A DNA stretch of 64,000 bases from Symbiodinium natans (GCA_905221605.1 CAJNDS010001924.1:206001-270000); one strand, 5' to 3'; shown: positions 1-13,406, counted from the stretch's first letter. Program-made: numbers and translations. Notes: generated by a model from the sequence alone, not told the origin.

Positions 1-3000
1 TTCTCGCCGCAGCATCTGCTGCATCATGCGGTGCCCACGCCTCAGACCAAAGGTGGGTTTAGGGTTTGGGGTTTAGGGTTTGCGGTTTAGGGTTTGGGGT
101 TTAGGGTTTGGGGTTTAGGGTTTAAGTTTAGGGTGTAGTTGTTTTTTATGGGAGGTTCGCTGAGTCAGGGTTCCTTTTGGGGCTTGCCCACGTTTCAGGA
201 TTAGAGTTGTTTTGGGGCACAAAAGAAGTACTCAACTTTTTCAATACATATACCATTTGGGTCTGATCTCAGGGGCAGGCTCTTTCTGGTGCGGTGTCGG
301 GTTTAGGGGCTTTTGCCTGTGGCCTTGGACTTTGATTATGGTAGGTAGTTCCCTTATCCCACCTTATCCTCTCGCGGTTGAGTGTTTACCCCTTTTTTTG
401 ACGGGAGCGGGGTGTCTTTCCGCAAGGAATCCTATTCGGAAAAAGGTATTTATCAGGAACTCGAATGAATAGCCGGCCCCAGTCGGGGATTGGGGTTTTG
501 GAAGCCATGAGCCAGAGATCTGCAGGTTTACGATGTGAGGGGCACCTTGTTGGGGTCCGTATTATAAGGGGATCCTACTATTCGAGGACCCTAAACCCCA
601 AACCCCAAACCCTAAACCCTAAACCCTAAACCCTAAACCCTAAACCCTAAACTGCCGAGAGCGCCGCTGTCCATTTACATGGGCGCTCGAGGCTTCGACC
701 GAGGTCCCCGACCGAGCGTCTCTACAGAACGGTGAGGGAGGGTAAAGCCTCCCGGTAGACGAGGCCTGCAGTGCCTGGCTACGCCTCAGACCTAGGGCGT
801 AAGCCCTAGCCCTAATACAAAAAGGACCCCAAACTCAGCGGCGTTGAGCCCCTTGGGAGCCCCCTGGGACCCCCCTGGGACCCCCCTGGGACCCCCTGGG
901 ACCCTCCTGGGACGCCCCTGGGAATTTCTGGGACCCTTGCCTCCCTTTTTTTGCCTTCCTGACCCTCCTGAGACCAACCGCCTGAACTGACCTTCCTTGA
1001 GCCCTTTCGCCCTTGCAACCCTCCCGACTGGCTCCGTCCTGTGAGGCCGTTACCCCTGGGTCAGGATTTCTGAAAACCCCGCAGAAACCTTTTTGGGACA
1101 TGCCTGGACCTCCCTGACCCGCACTGAAAATGTGGGTTTTTTTTTGGGCACCCCTCCAGTTCCGTGAAAGCTCCAAGAAGCCTACGAGCCACTGACAGGC
1201 TCCATGAAGCTCGGGAGACCCCGCCCTGCTCTTTCTCTGCAAAAAGCAAGAAAGCCCCCCTTGAGGGGGGTTTGGGGGGTGAACCCTCAACCCTAAATGA
1301 GAATAGTTTGGGTGGTTGGGGTGGGACTACATGCTAACGCAAGCGAGCGGCCCGGGTGCTTTTAGCACCAGCGAGCTTCCCTGCTATACACCCTAAACCC
1401 TAAACCCTAAACCCTAAACCCTAAACCCTAAACCCCCATCTGTTGAAAAAGCAGCTCAGGCAAGGCGTCAGTACCCCGGTTGCGCCTGGACCCCGCGTCG
1501 CCGCATACCGGCCAGCACGGAACTCGGGCAGACGACGGGTTTAGGGTTTAGGGTTTTTAGGGCTTTTAGGGTTTTTAGGGTTTTTAGGGTTTTTAGGGTT
1601 TTTAGGGTTTTTAGGGTTTTTAGGGGTTTTAGGGGTTTTAGGGTTTTAGGGTTTTTAGGGGTTTTAGGGTTTTTAGGGTTTTTAGGGTTTTTAGGGTTTT
1701 TAGGGTTTTTAGGTTTTAGGGTGGAATTCAGACTCCCAAAACCCTGAAGCCCTGAAGCCCTGTCAGCCTATGACGCCCGGGAGCCCTGATCACATCAACA
1801 TGACAGCAAGCGTCAAAACGCGAGGCGCAGTGCAGCTCAACCCTAAACCCTAAACCCTAAACCCTAAACCCTAAACCCTAAACCCTAAACCCTAAACCCT
1901 AAACCCTAAACCCTAAACCCTAAACCACCCGGAAGGCCCAGAGGAGAATGGAAGTCCGGTTTGTACCAGCACACTTGCTTTCCTTGTGTTGTGGTCCATT
2001 CCTACAAACTAAGCCTTTGGGCTGCTATGGGCCTGGGGGCCCTGTTTACATCCGAAAGCCCCAAGCCCCAAATCCTCAGCCCTAGACCCAAAAACAAGGC
2101 AGGTTCGCGGTTCAGGGGTTTAGGGTGGGGGGGGGGAGGGGGAGGGGGGGGGGGGATTGGGTGTAGGAGCAACCTACCGCACACCCCTCCCTCACCCCTC
2201 TTTCTCCGACTATGGGGGTTTAGGGCTCAAAGGACTCTGCCTCATGAGCCTACCCAGAAACACCTAAGCTCCCCCAAAGCTCTGAGGTTCTCCCTGCAGC
2301 GTCGTTTCAGCAGATGCCCTTGGTGCATGCCTCATGTTGTTGGGGGTTTTGCGTGCGTGCGTGTCTGTGTTTGTTGGTGTTGGTGGGGCTCTGACGGGCT
2401 TGGGCATTCGGAAACGCGTAGTTCATGTATTCTCTGTTATTTTAGCTTTGTTGGGTGCAGGGCGTAAACGGTTTGTTTTGTTTCAAGGTTTGAGTGTGTG
2501 GGACTAGACAGCCATTGTACAGTAACACTTGCTTCCCCGAGCGCGTGAGCACAGGGCTTGCATTCAGAGGTGCGGCGGGTCCTCTGGACCATCATTGCTC
2601 TCACAGACACACTAAACCCTTCACAGACACACTAAACCCTAAACCCGACACCCTAAACCCTTGTGAAAACCCTGAACCCTAAACCCGAAACCCGAAACCC
2701 TAATCCAGAACGGAATAAACAACGTGGAACTAGGCCGCGCCAAGCGCCACCATCGTTGTCGGCCCTAATGCCATCCGGGTTTGATTTTGGGCTTTCAGTT
2801 TGGGATGTTCCCCCGTTACTAGCAGTCCTTAGTAGGGATTAGAATACACTGTTAAAATTATAATCCCCATTAAGGACTGTTAGTACAAGGGGGAGAATCC
2901 CGCATATTCTTGTTTTAGGGTCTTAAGGTTTCATTGTTTCAGGGTCTTAGGGTTTCATTGTTGTAGGGTCTCTGGGTTTATTGTTTTAGGGTCTTTGGGT

Positions 3001-3886
3001 TTTATTGTTTGCAGGGCTAAATTTAAGGGTTGTAAGGGTTCAGGGTTGAAGTGCTTGGGGAATAATTCAAGGACTAAACCCTAAACCCTAAACTTTATGT
3101 AAACCCTAACCCTAAACCCTAACCCCTAACCCCTAAACCTAAACCCTAAATCCTAAACCCTAAACCCTAAACCCTAAACCCTAAACCCTGAGGAGCCATC
3201 ACCAAGTGACTTAAAACTGCCCCGCATCGCATGTTGGCCGAGGGCTGGCCAGCGAGCACGCTGCCAACAGGCCCGGGCCGGACTTGCCTTCACAACGACC
3301 CGAAACCCTTAGGGTTTAGGGTTTAGGGTTTAGGGTTTAGGGTTTGGGGTTTGGGGTTTGGGGTTTGGGGTTTAGGGTTTAGGGTTTGGGGTTTGGGGTT
3401 TAGGGTTTAGGGTTTAGGGTTTAGGGTTTAGGGTTTAGGGTTTAGGGTTTAGGGTTTAGGGTTTAGGGTTTAGGGTTTAGGGTTTAGGGTTTTTGGGTTT
3501 AGGGTTTAGGGTTTAGGGTTTAGGGTTTAGGGTTTAGGGTTAGGTTTAGGGTTTAGGGTTTAGGGTTTGGGGTTTAGGGTTATATATGTATACATGAACC
3601 TTAAAGGGCCTTGGGGGGCTTTGGGCGGCTTTGGTTGGGTTGAGGGGATGTTCTTTTTGTTCGGGGTGGGCGGGGGGGGGGGAGGGGAAGGGGGAAGGTG
3701 AGGGTAGAGTTTTGGAGCCGAGCGGCAGCAACAATGAGAGTACCCAAATTCCCCAATTCAAGGTTTGTTCAGGCTGTCGGTCGGCTAGCCGCGCCTACCG
3801 AGAAGGAACATTACACATAGTACCCTATATGTAGATTTACGGGTGGAAATCAATAACCTGTGTGTCTCTGTGTCTCTGTGTGTGTG

Positions 3887-3934
<48 letters not shown>

Positions 3935-6900
3935 TGTGTGTGTGTGTGTGGTTTAGGCTTCTTGTTGTATCTACTCAAGAACATATACAACTATGTGTAT
4001 GTCTAGATATGTGATATATATATATATATATGTATGTATTTGTTTATTTATGTATTTATTTAATGAGTTATTTATTTATGTGTGTGTGTGTACTCCTGTT
4101 ATCTATCTCTCTATCTATCTATCTATCTAGCTATCTATACATACATATTTATATACTGTATACACATACAATAAGCAACTGATAATTATGCGTATCGTAA
4201 CCTGTAAACATTACAGGGGAGCATATGAAGGGACCGTGGCCGACGTATCGGCAGATGATGCCGCGCACTTGCAAGATTGCGCAGGAGCCAAGCTGATGGT
4301 CAGTGCGACGCAGGCTCTCGCAGCACTCTTTATTGAGCTTAGGGTTGAGGATTTATTTTGTCAGGGGCTTCGAGGTTCGCTGGCTTCAGGGTCTTCTTAA
4401 GTCCACACCAGAAAATGCACTCAACGACCCGAAAACCTTCCCTGAATAGGAGCACCCCTTCCCAGCAGAACCGTGAATGTTCTCTGTATCTTGGAAGGGA
4501 AGATTTTGTCTTGTCGGGGGGTGGTTGTTCAAGGTTGGTAGGGTAACTGTTGCACTCTCTTGGAAGAAAAGAGAATGAACCTCCCAAACCCGAAGAATTC
4601 AAGGGTGCCGAGGGTCATCCTCAACCCACTAGAGTCTTCTGCCTCCGAGAAGGTCACCTCGCCCATATCGACGCCAGCCAAGGCCAGTTTCGCACGGTGC
4701 TGGCTGGTTTAGGGGTGCCGAACCGGATAGGCCATTGGTGGTGTAGTGCATGTTTCCCTGCCTTATCGGGTTAGAGTGCTTCAGAGGATCGTTTTCCGGA
4801 GCAATTTTCAGTGGGTTCCAAGGGCCAACTAAAACTAAAGTTCAGGACTTGCTACTCGGGCGTAAGGTCACATGCAATCAGAGATTTTACGATATATAGA
4901 GTTCAGTGGTGAACTGAGCCGCTGAGTAGGTAACCGGCAGCCTACCCCCGTAAAAGCCTAAACCGAAGCTCAATCTTCTCACCCCGAATACCGCTGCCAG
5001 CAGCCTAAGGTAGCAACAGGCTGTTAGATTCTTAGGGTTTAGGGTTTAGGGTTTAGGGTTTAGGGTTTAGGGTTCGTTGGGGAGGGGGGGCGTTGAGAGC
5101 TCAGTGGTTGATGAGGATTTCGGCTTGGGGTTGAGGGTTCAGGCCTACGCTGCTGGACCGACTTTCCACCAGGGGTTAGGGTTTGAGCGGTTTGGGGTTC
5201 AGGGTTTAGGGCTTCGGGTTCAGGGTTTAGGGATGACTGCTTCGTGTGTGTTCGAACTCTCGTTCTGCCGGTGTCACAGGCATGCAACAGTCCTTGCATA
5301 TGTTTTTTGGTCCATTGGGGCTACGCCGGCATATCTTGAAACCCTGAATTTTGGGCTTGGTGGTCTTCGCATTGAAGGTTCATTAGGGATCCCATATAGC
5401 TTCCCGGATACTTATGAACCCCCAAAAGCCCAGCAAGGAAAAAGCAATTGACGTTTGAGTGCCAGGGTGGCTCCCCCATGCAAGAAGAGCTGCCTTCGGG
5501 GCAGCCGCAGCCGCACTGCGCTTAGTATAGGGGCCGGAATGGTTGCTATACAAATATTCCAGAATATTCCCTTATGGTCCCTTTTACAATTATACCATGA
5601 TAACCTCCAAACTACTAACAATGTTCCCTTATGGTCCCTTTACCCCCCGTCATAATCCCCAAAAACCCTGCAGTAGACGGTTTTCCTGGGCTTCGTGGCT
5701 GCTGGGGCGGCCTGACGAATCGACAGCCTCGTGTCGCACAATACTCCATGCATGTGTTCGCACATGTAAGAGGGGTGGTTCTCGTTTAGGATCTTTTTTT
5801 GAGCAGGGGGTTCTTTCTTGAGGGAATGTGGTATTCTTACTATACGTACCTCTGGTTAGCTCCTTTAGTGCCCCTTATCAAGGGTCCCCCCTTTTGTCCC
5901 CAAGCCCTACACCTCTCTCAAGGTGCTTCATTCTTCCCCAAACCTGAAATCAAAGCTCCTTTCCTCCCTTGTTCGTGTATGCCCGAGGCCTTCACCCAAG
6001 GACAGCATTCGCCCTGAGCCGCCGGGCAGCGCACGGCTGCGGAGTACCTCCAACGCAGTCAGTTTGTAGCGTTTTGGGTTTTTGGGTTTAGGGGTGCTTC
6101 GGGTGTTTAAGGCTTAGAGTGTAGATTGCGGATGGAAAGGAAGGTTTTGGTTTAATTGGGTTGTATGTGTCTTGAGGATTGTTTCTGGCTAGCATGGGCA
6201 TTTTGAGGCTTGGAGTTTAGAGGTAACCCAAGGCCGCTCGCATCCTTATCTCCATGAAACATATCTATGTTATGTTCAGTTCTTTCTGTTCAGGCGCAGG
6301 GCTTGCAGGGTTTTTTTGTAAGCCCCTACGACCCTACATCCCAACCCGCATCCCCGGACACGCTCGCAAGGTCCTGGCCGCCAGGTGATGCCCGCGCCCT
6401 TCGACGCGGTGGGGTGCCTTAGTGGGACAGGGTATAGGGTTTGGTGATTGGGGTTTATAGGTTCGGGGCCTGCTGGGCTGCCGCAGTGCGTCAAAGAAAA
6501 TCCCTCGGAGGGGGAGAGGCGCAAGTGTGCAAATTGACATGGAACCTGGAAGAGCAGCAGCAACGTGCGTGCGAGGAGAGTTCCTACTGATTTCAGCGTT
6601 ATTGTTGAGGGGTTATGGGGGGTTATGGCTTACCTACAGTTGATCGTCTTTTTTGGTTTAAGCGGCTTAGGGCTGTTGGGGTGGGTTTTGGGGTTGCTGA
6701 ACGGGCATTTTGCATGTACGGGTCTGGGAAGGTTTTCGGCTTCAGGGTTCAGGCAGAGTTTTGGGGGCGCGAGGTCGAAATCATGCGGGTTTGTAGATTT
6801 CCCACCTGCTGCCGAGATGACGAGCCGAGCGGCTAGGTCCTTGCGGAGTGTCAAGGCCGTGGCGGGATGATAACTGCAACCTCCCAGACCCTAAGCCCCT

Positions 6901-8900
6901 AGCATCCGCAGGGTCACCTGGGCTTCAAAGGCACTTTTTGCCCAAGCCCAAATGAGCACAACCCATAGCTGCCTGTAGCTTTAAATTGTCGGGCCCTTCA
7001 AATTGTTGCTCCTTGTTCGGGGCACCTTATTGCATGGCCTCTTCGAAACGAACTTGGGCGCCCCAAGAAAGTGCCATTGAAGGTGAGGTCGGGATTTAAG
7101 GTTTAAGTGTCGGACGCCCGCCCTGGAGCCTCTGGCCTGAGGCTTTTCGGGAGTCATACTTGATATATACTTCACCATGCTTGTCATGATGAGTGGCTAC
7201 GCAGGATGCCAGACAGCATGCCGGGTGGACGCCATCTAGGGAGGTCAGAGGAAACCCAGAACCGAAATCCCAGATGCTGCAGCCTTGCACTCAGGAGAAA
7301 AGCAGCCTGGTCCAAAAGGGCTGCACGCCACACGCAAACTGCAACGCATGAAGCACCCCACAATCCCAACCCTGAGCACCCGAACTAAACTAAACAAGAT
7401 GGCCCCCCCACACACACCCCAAACCCCGAGTACTCTAAATAACCTCTTGAAAGCCGAAACGCCAAAGAGCCAAAGATCTTCCTAACTTCCGCTTCCAACA
7501 GCACCGACCCTAAACCTTAAAACAAACTCAATCTCCTCGGCCAGGCGGTGCCGAGCCCCAAAACCGAGCAGGCTGCGTTGCAGAGTTAGCTGTTAGTTTC
7601 GTGTGTATGGGTTTGTCCACGGGGCTTGCCTGTGGTTTTCATCAGTTTTTCTTTATTAAGGGTTGTTTGGTGGTTGCAATGTGGTTAGCTTTGGGTCTTC
7701 CAGAAGACCTTCAACTTGACCTTGCCCACCAAATTTGAGGTCCACAACTGGCAACAGCGAAGTGCTTATTCCCCATCCTCGGTGTGGGGTGTGTGTTTCT
7801 TAAGCCAAACCTTCTCTTGGCCTCTAGTTACTCCCCTGGCCTTGTTCCGAGAGTCCCCATGACTTGCCCAGGAGCGTCCGCACCCCAGCAGAGCGTCTCT
7901 CCGAGAGTCCTGCCAGTTATGCCTAAGCGTCCCTAAACCCTAAACCCGAAACCCTAAACCCTAAACCCCTTGCGAGTTGAAACCGACCCCCACCCCCACC
8001 CCCCCCCCCCCTTGGAGCAACAGGACGCCCCTCCCGCGCGCACGCCCGACGCCGACAAAAGCGAGGACGGAGCTGGGATGCAGCTCCGAACCAAGTCGGT
8101 GTAGGGTTTAGGATTTAGGGTTTAGGGTTTAGGGTTTAGGGTTTAGGGTTCATGGGGCTGAATTCGGGTTCAGGGTTTGGGCTTCAGGGTTCTTGGGGTT
8201 CAGGGTTCTTGGGGTTCAGGGTTCTTTGGGGTTCAGGGTTTGGGGTTTGGGGTTTGGGGTTTTAACTGTAAAGGCCCTAAGCCCTACTTACTTAGGGCTT
8301 GGCTGACTCAGGGGTTGGGAGGTGCCAACTTTGAGCATCTGCCACCGGAGGGGGCGATCTGTCATTGTTAGAATACCTGATCAAAATCCTGATGAAACAT
8401 ATTATTTATTGCCTTTAGTACTGCGAATCACTTCAACCCCTGAACCCTGATACCCTACCCAAACATAGGGAATCTACGCCTATCTTCCTGTAAATATCGC
8501 TTGGGCACCTATGATCTTCCTAAACCTCAAGCCCTAGGCCACTCTAAATCCCCTTCACATACTGTACAAAAAGGGCAGCCTTATCTACGGAACTGACCAT
8601 GTGATGTCTCTGCCCCTGGCAGGGCACGCCTGCCCCATGCACGCCTGACGCCGAGAAACGCGAGGCCTTTGCCGTCAGGATTGAAGCTCGAAAAAGTAAA
8701 CCCAACACCCTATACACCTCAGGCCCCAAACCCTGATGATAACGATCCCCCTTCTAAATCCTGTCAGCCCTACCTTAACCCTGAACGCTAAACCCCAAGC
8801 ACATGCAACAACTTCGTAGGAAACCCCCCTAAAGCCCCACTATTTCGTGCAAGAGGCTGCGGCGAAAGAGAGCCCTGCCGAAGCCAGCCCCCGGAAGGAG
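1..8900 (+). CDS. N-terminal part of a large multi-exon protein (5' end outside window)
   Basis: Unrecognised protein, seen as a string of small exons that stay in phase. Best candidates: 1-52, 692-731, 1460-1538, 1767-1824, 2734-2761, 3243-3270 (or 3285), 4231-4278, 4653-4682 (or 4706), 5466-5519, 6001-6054, 6385-6408, 6555-6575, 6817-6855, 7205-7219, 7545-7571, 7872-7892 (or 7911), 8024-8098, 8623-8664, 8856-8900. Almost all start after AG and end before GC or GT. The encoded peptides are low-complexity, rich in Pro, Ser, Ala, Arg and Glu, for example TPDADKSED (8024), TPDAEKRE (8623) and SPAEASPRKE (8856), and look disordered. They lead without a visible stop or new start into the coiled-coil exons downstream, so I treat them as one gene. 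Gene limits are inferred. Individual exons before about 7000 are less certain than those from 7545 on. Confidence 0.45.
61..135 (+). repeat. TTTAGGG telomere-like array with GGGTTTG variants
   Basis: Follows directly on the first exon end (52), at the 5' end of the intron. About ten 7-bp units, some with TTTGGGG. Confidence 0.9.
590..651 (-). repeat. CCCTAAA telomere-like array
   Basis: About eight units in C-strand orientation, upstream of the exon at 692. Confidence 0.9.
1539..1725 (+). repeat. Telomere-like array drifting to a 9-bp TTTTTAGGG unit
   Basis: Two TTTAGGG units abut the exon ending at 1538, so the donor is GTTTAGGG. The array then changes to about seventeen units with two or three extra T (TTTTTAGGG and variants). 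Confidence 0.9.
1841..1926 (-). repeat. CCCTAAA telomere-like array
   Basis: About twelve perfect units in the intron after the exon at 1767-1824. Its orientation is the reverse of the usual rule for the 5' end of an intron. Confidence 0.9.
2802..2901. mobile_element. MITE-like inverted-repeat element, family 1, copy 1
   Basis: About 100 bp with imperfect terminal inverted repeats: starts GGGATGTTCCCCC and continues with AGTCCTTAGTAGGGATTA; ends TAAGGACTGTTAGTAC then GGGAGAATCCC. No coding capacity. Similar copies lie at 13545, 22599, 41620 and 53466. Confidence 0.75.
3076..3188 (-). repeat. CCCTAAA telomere-like array
   Basis: C-strand array with CCCTAA and CCCCTAA variants, directly upstream of the exon at 3243. 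Confidence 0.9.
3307..3583 (+). repeat. Longest TTTAGGG telomere-like array in the window
   Basis: About 275 bp of nearly pure GGGTTTA units with a few GGGTTTG, starting about 20 bp after the exon at 3243-3285. Far shorter than a real telomere and internal, so it is interstitial. Confidence 0.92.
3857..4142 (+). repeat. Cluster of TG, TGCG, AT and CTAT microsatellites
   Basis: (TG)n and (TGCG)n at 3857-3950, (TA)n near 4015-4032 and (CTAT)n near 4100-4138, within one intron. Confidence 0.9.
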
Positions 8901-9851
8901 GCGTCACAGTCATGGAGGGCTAGTTTAGGGTTAGGGTAGGACGTGTATAGGGTTTGAAGTTGAAGAGGTTATACGGCCGCAATCGAGCTGTTGAGGTTTA
9001 GGGTTTGTAGGCGTTTTTTTCAGGCTTGCGAGACTGCTTTTGGAAACCAACTGGCGGTTCACATGCCATGTTATTGGGGGACCATGTTTGCGATGGGTTG
9101 TGTTGGGATTATGGGCCTGTATGTGATATCAGATATCACGCTAGACAGGGCTTGGAAAGATCTTACTCCCAGAGGAGGGGGGCCTTGCAGGTGGACCCTC
9201 TTGCTTAGTTTTTGGTGTATTTGTCAGTGTGGCTTGTGACCGAGCTTTGGACTCTAAAATCTTGACCTCCAAAGCCGGAAGCCCTTCACCCTCTCGTCCT
9301 AAGCCCTATAAACCCTCGCAAGGCCGGTCAACCCTTAGCCCTTTTATGCGCCCGCGTCGCGCGTAATCGACTCCCCCCCCCCCCCCCCCATGCTATCCCC
9401 CCCCCCCCCCCCCCACGGCATCCCCCCCCAAACCCTGCCTGTTAACCCTAAAACACCACGGACCACGGGGGAGGACAGAGAAACCTCAGCCTAACCCCAC
9501 ACCCTGAACCCTAAGCCCTAAAACCTAACCCACCAATGAACGACAGGAGGAGAAGGGTAAACCCGAAACCTTAGCCGCTTTAACCCTGAACCCTGAAGCG
9601 TAAACTCAGCACGATCCACAGCGGGAGAGGGGAAACCGTAAGCCTACCATTACCCCAAACCTTGAACCCTGATTAATCTCCAAACCCACAATGAACCAAT
9701 GGACCAGAGTGAAAATCCTGAACTCTACAGCCTAACCCTAAACCCCTAAACCACAAACCCATGAACCACAGGGAGGGGGGGGGTAAACCCAAAAAAGACT
9801 CTATAAGCCCTTCTAAGCCTGAGAAAAGGCCCTATCCCGTGAGCGGCGCAG

Positions 9852-12800
9852 CTCGACGGCGAGCTCCAGCACTTGGGCTGAGTTTAGAGGGTTTCGAGGC
9901 TTGTTAGGCTGTTAGGGTTTAGGGTTTGGGGTTTAGGGTTTAGGGTATTTTCCGGAGGGACATCGTAGGGTTTAGGGTTTGGGGTCAACAGGAGTTTTAA
10001 GGTTTAAGGCTTGGGGTCCAGGGTTCTAAGGTTCAGGGTTAAGGTGAAGCCTTCTCTCTCTCCCAGCCAGAAGACCCCCAATCATCACATAGCCGCCCTC
10101 CAAAGCCCGCAAACGGCTGAAGAGCCTAAAGCATCATAATTTGAGGCACCTTCTATCTAGGGGTAGTTTCATGGTCCCTTAATATGGTCCGTTACCTCTT
10201 TAAAGGGTTCTGATGCAGGGGCCCTTGGGTTGTATAGGGAATATATAATAAGGGGTATATTATGAGGGGTCCCCTTTTTAAGGCCCATACTAAGGGACCA
10301 TGAAGCTACCCTAAGATTTTCAGGCACTATCACGTATAGATTCCCCCCCCCCCCCCCTGCCCAAAGAAATGCAGTTTTCTGAGGCTACCGCAACGCCCGC
10401 AGCGTGCCGGCCCCAGCTCTAGATATACGAGTTTGGGGTATAGGGCTTAGGGTTTAGGGTTTAGGGACTATAGTGTAGCCCGAAACCCTGTGGCTGCAAC
10501 CCGATGCGAGGGCTTCGGGGGTTTTGGGTTTGGGGTTTAGGGCCAGAAGATGGAGAAGGTGCGAGTTGCCAGAACCTGCACTATAGCATATGTCTGGGTA
10601 GCAAACAGGGTCCAGGTTTTGGGGTTTAGGGTTTAGGGTTTAGGGTTTAGGGTTTAGGGTTTAGGGTTTAGGGCAGATTGACCCGCCAGCCTCCCGGACT
10701 TTGAACCCTGGAATTCCTGCTTTGCCCTTTTCATGGTCTTTGTGATGCGAGGCTTTAGGTGTATTTTGAGGCTCTTGATACCCTCAGCCCTAAACCCTAA
10801 AAACCCTAAAAACCCTAAAAACCCTAAACACCCTAAAAACCCTAAAAACCCTAAAAACCCTAAAAACCCTAAAAACCCTAAAAACCCTAAAAACCCTAAA
10901 CACCCTAAAAAGCCTAAAAACCCTAAACACCCTAAAAACCCTAAAAACCCTAAAAAACCCTAAACACCCTAAAAGCCCTAAGACTCGGCAACTGCCAAGC
11001 TTCCCTCGGGCGACGCAGCGCTTGCCCAGGCGAGTCCCATGTCGGAAGCCTCTGAGGCGCAAATGGGGTTTGGTTGAGGGTTTAGGGGTTAGGGTCTAAG
11101 AGTATGTAGGGCATAGGGTTTAGGGATTATGGTTTATGTAAGGTCTGATTAGAGGGTTTAGCTGCAGGCTCAGACTCTCGAGCTCACAGCCCTAAAGGCT
11201 CAGAATCCCACGTAAAACCCAACCCCCCCCCCTCAAACCTTTGCAAGATCCCCAAACATCCCATGAAAAGCATGATTAATCCCCAAAGCTCCAAAGACCT
11301 GGATCCACAACCCTAAAACCTGCAATCGCCTTCGCCCTCAAAATCCTAAGGAGCCCTGCAACCTGCAACCCCAAACCCTGAGATTCCAGCCCTAAACTAA
11401 CCCCAAAACCTCAACTCCCCAACACCCAAACCCCTCAACGCCCTAAAATCCTAGAACCCCAAAGCCTGAAATAATCCAAAGCCCTAAGCCGCAGATACAA
11501 GAACCAAAGCTAACAAAAACCCAAAGCCCAACCTCCCTAAACCCTAAACTCTAAACCCTAAACCCGCAACCCTAAACCCTAATAAACCCTAAACCCTCAA
11601 CCCTCAACCGTCAACCCTAAACCCTTTTGCCAGGGTGAGTCCTTCGTGATGAGCAGCAGCATGAGCATGAGGGCCCTGAGGCGCGCGTTTGGGGGGGTTT
11701 TGGGTTTGGGGCGCCGAGGGTTTGGGGTATGGGTTTAGGGCTTGGGGCGTTTTGTGTTTAGGGTTAATTGGGGGGGGGGGGGGGGGGGGGGGTTGAGGAT
11801 GCGCACTCTTGAGTGTCAAGCGAATGTGTAAACACAGCTCCTGGGCTCTAGACCGTAAGGGTTAAGGGCTCACCTTGCCGGTTCAAACTTGGGGCTTCCC
11901 AGGTCATGGTCAGCTTCGGGAAGTATGGTCCCTTCTGGAGGGGGGCCCCTCCTCTACATAAACCCTACACCCTAGACAAAACCCTTAAATGCACCACAAA
12001 CCCTACACCCAACACTCTTTTCGGAATCCCACCTTTCGGAGAAGGACGCCGCGGAGCCCAAGCTCAAGAAGCAAATTCAGCCTCATGTTGCTCGGCTCGC
12101 TTGGCTCCAAAAACCCTCCATGGTCAGGGGTTTATTGGTTTGGGGGTTTTTAGGTTTGGGGTTTTGGGGTTTAGGGTTTGGGGTTTAGGGTTTACGGTCT
12201 AGGGGCTCCTCTGCAAAATCTTGCCGTCCACTTGCTTGCAAGAAGTAGGTAGCAGTAAGGGTCCAGGTGCCTGTAGTAAGATGGGCCCAAGGGCCAGAGC
12301 TGTTCTGATGACCTTGGAGCTATGGGGATCAAAACCTCCAAAAAAAGTATCCCTAGGCCCTAGATGTTGATCCAAGGTCCGCAGCCAGCTGCGAGAGCAA
12401 TGAGGCAGCAGGGATGTCTGGCACTCCTCGGATGTCCGGTGATGCTTATTGGAGTGGGGGCTTCATAAGGGTACAGGATAAGGGTGTAGCGGGGTGAGGG
12501 CTGGTACTTGTGGCTTAAGTTGCTCAGGTTCAAGCAGCACGCAGTCTCCTGTGCAGGTTCGATGTAAGATGTGTGCTTACCGATGTACTTCGGTCAAAGG
12601 TCGGCTGGCCGAGCAGTGGGCGTACAGGGTTTAGGGTAATTAGGTTCTGGGCTAAGACTCTCAACTCCAAACCACACATGCTCCTTCCAGAACCCCTAGA
12701 ACCCTAAACCCTAAACCCTAGACCCTGTGTCCTTGAGATTCAAGTTGTTTCTCTTGAACAGGTCGAGCATCGCAGGCTATCTGCATCTCTGCAGCTGGCA

Positions 12801-13369
12801 TCTCAGTGAAGCGGTGTGGCTACTTTAAGCCCTAAAACCGCTTACAACTCATGTAAGAGCATAAATGGTTACCCGCATATTCCCCGAATACGTCCGCAGA
12901 ATTTATCATACAGACTACCCACAAACCTTTTGAACCAACCATGTCCCTCGATTTTGGTTCTAAACCCTAAAAACCCTGCGACTAAACCCGGCACCCGAAA
13001 TCCTGAAACCCAAAACGCCCCATACACCCGAAAGCCTGAACAAGCCCCAAAATGTTCGAAGCCCCATTTCCCCCCCCCCCCCCCCCCCAAAGGCAGAGGG
13101 GCTCTAGTGGCTTTTGTTGCCATCAGTGTGGGGTATAGGGCCCTGCAGGGTGTACCACTCGGCACAGAGGGCTGTTTCTTTGTTCAACTCTGAAGTTAGG
13201 AGTTTGGAGCTCTTGTGCCAAAACCCTTGAGCCTCCCCCCCCCCTCTCAGGCGTGAGCAGCGCTGGCTGAGGCAGGGCGATCCGCGAAGTGCATGCTTCA
13301 AGGGTTCATGCAGAAGCCTGCGCTCGCTACCAATGTTAGTGTGCTGTTGCAAAGCCTGGACTAGTTCAA

Positions 13370-13406
<37 letters not shown>

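Noticed and set aside
835-1290. 151-codon minus-strand frame rich in Gly/Pro/Arg
   Set aside because: Composition follows from a GGGACCCCCCT-type repeat at 850-915; no partner exons on the minus strand.
3307-3583. Chromosome end (true telomere)
   Set aside because: The arrays are under 300 bp, internal, in both orientations and interleaved with exons.
4188-4400. 70-codon frame starting MRIVTCKHYRG
   Set aside because: The phase-compatible exon is 4231-4278 in another frame; the long frame has no supporting splice sites, though it cannot be excluded.
10733-11062. Asn/Pro/Lys (+) and Val/Phe/Arg (-) repeat proteins
   Set aside because: Both are translations of the CCCTAAAAA array.
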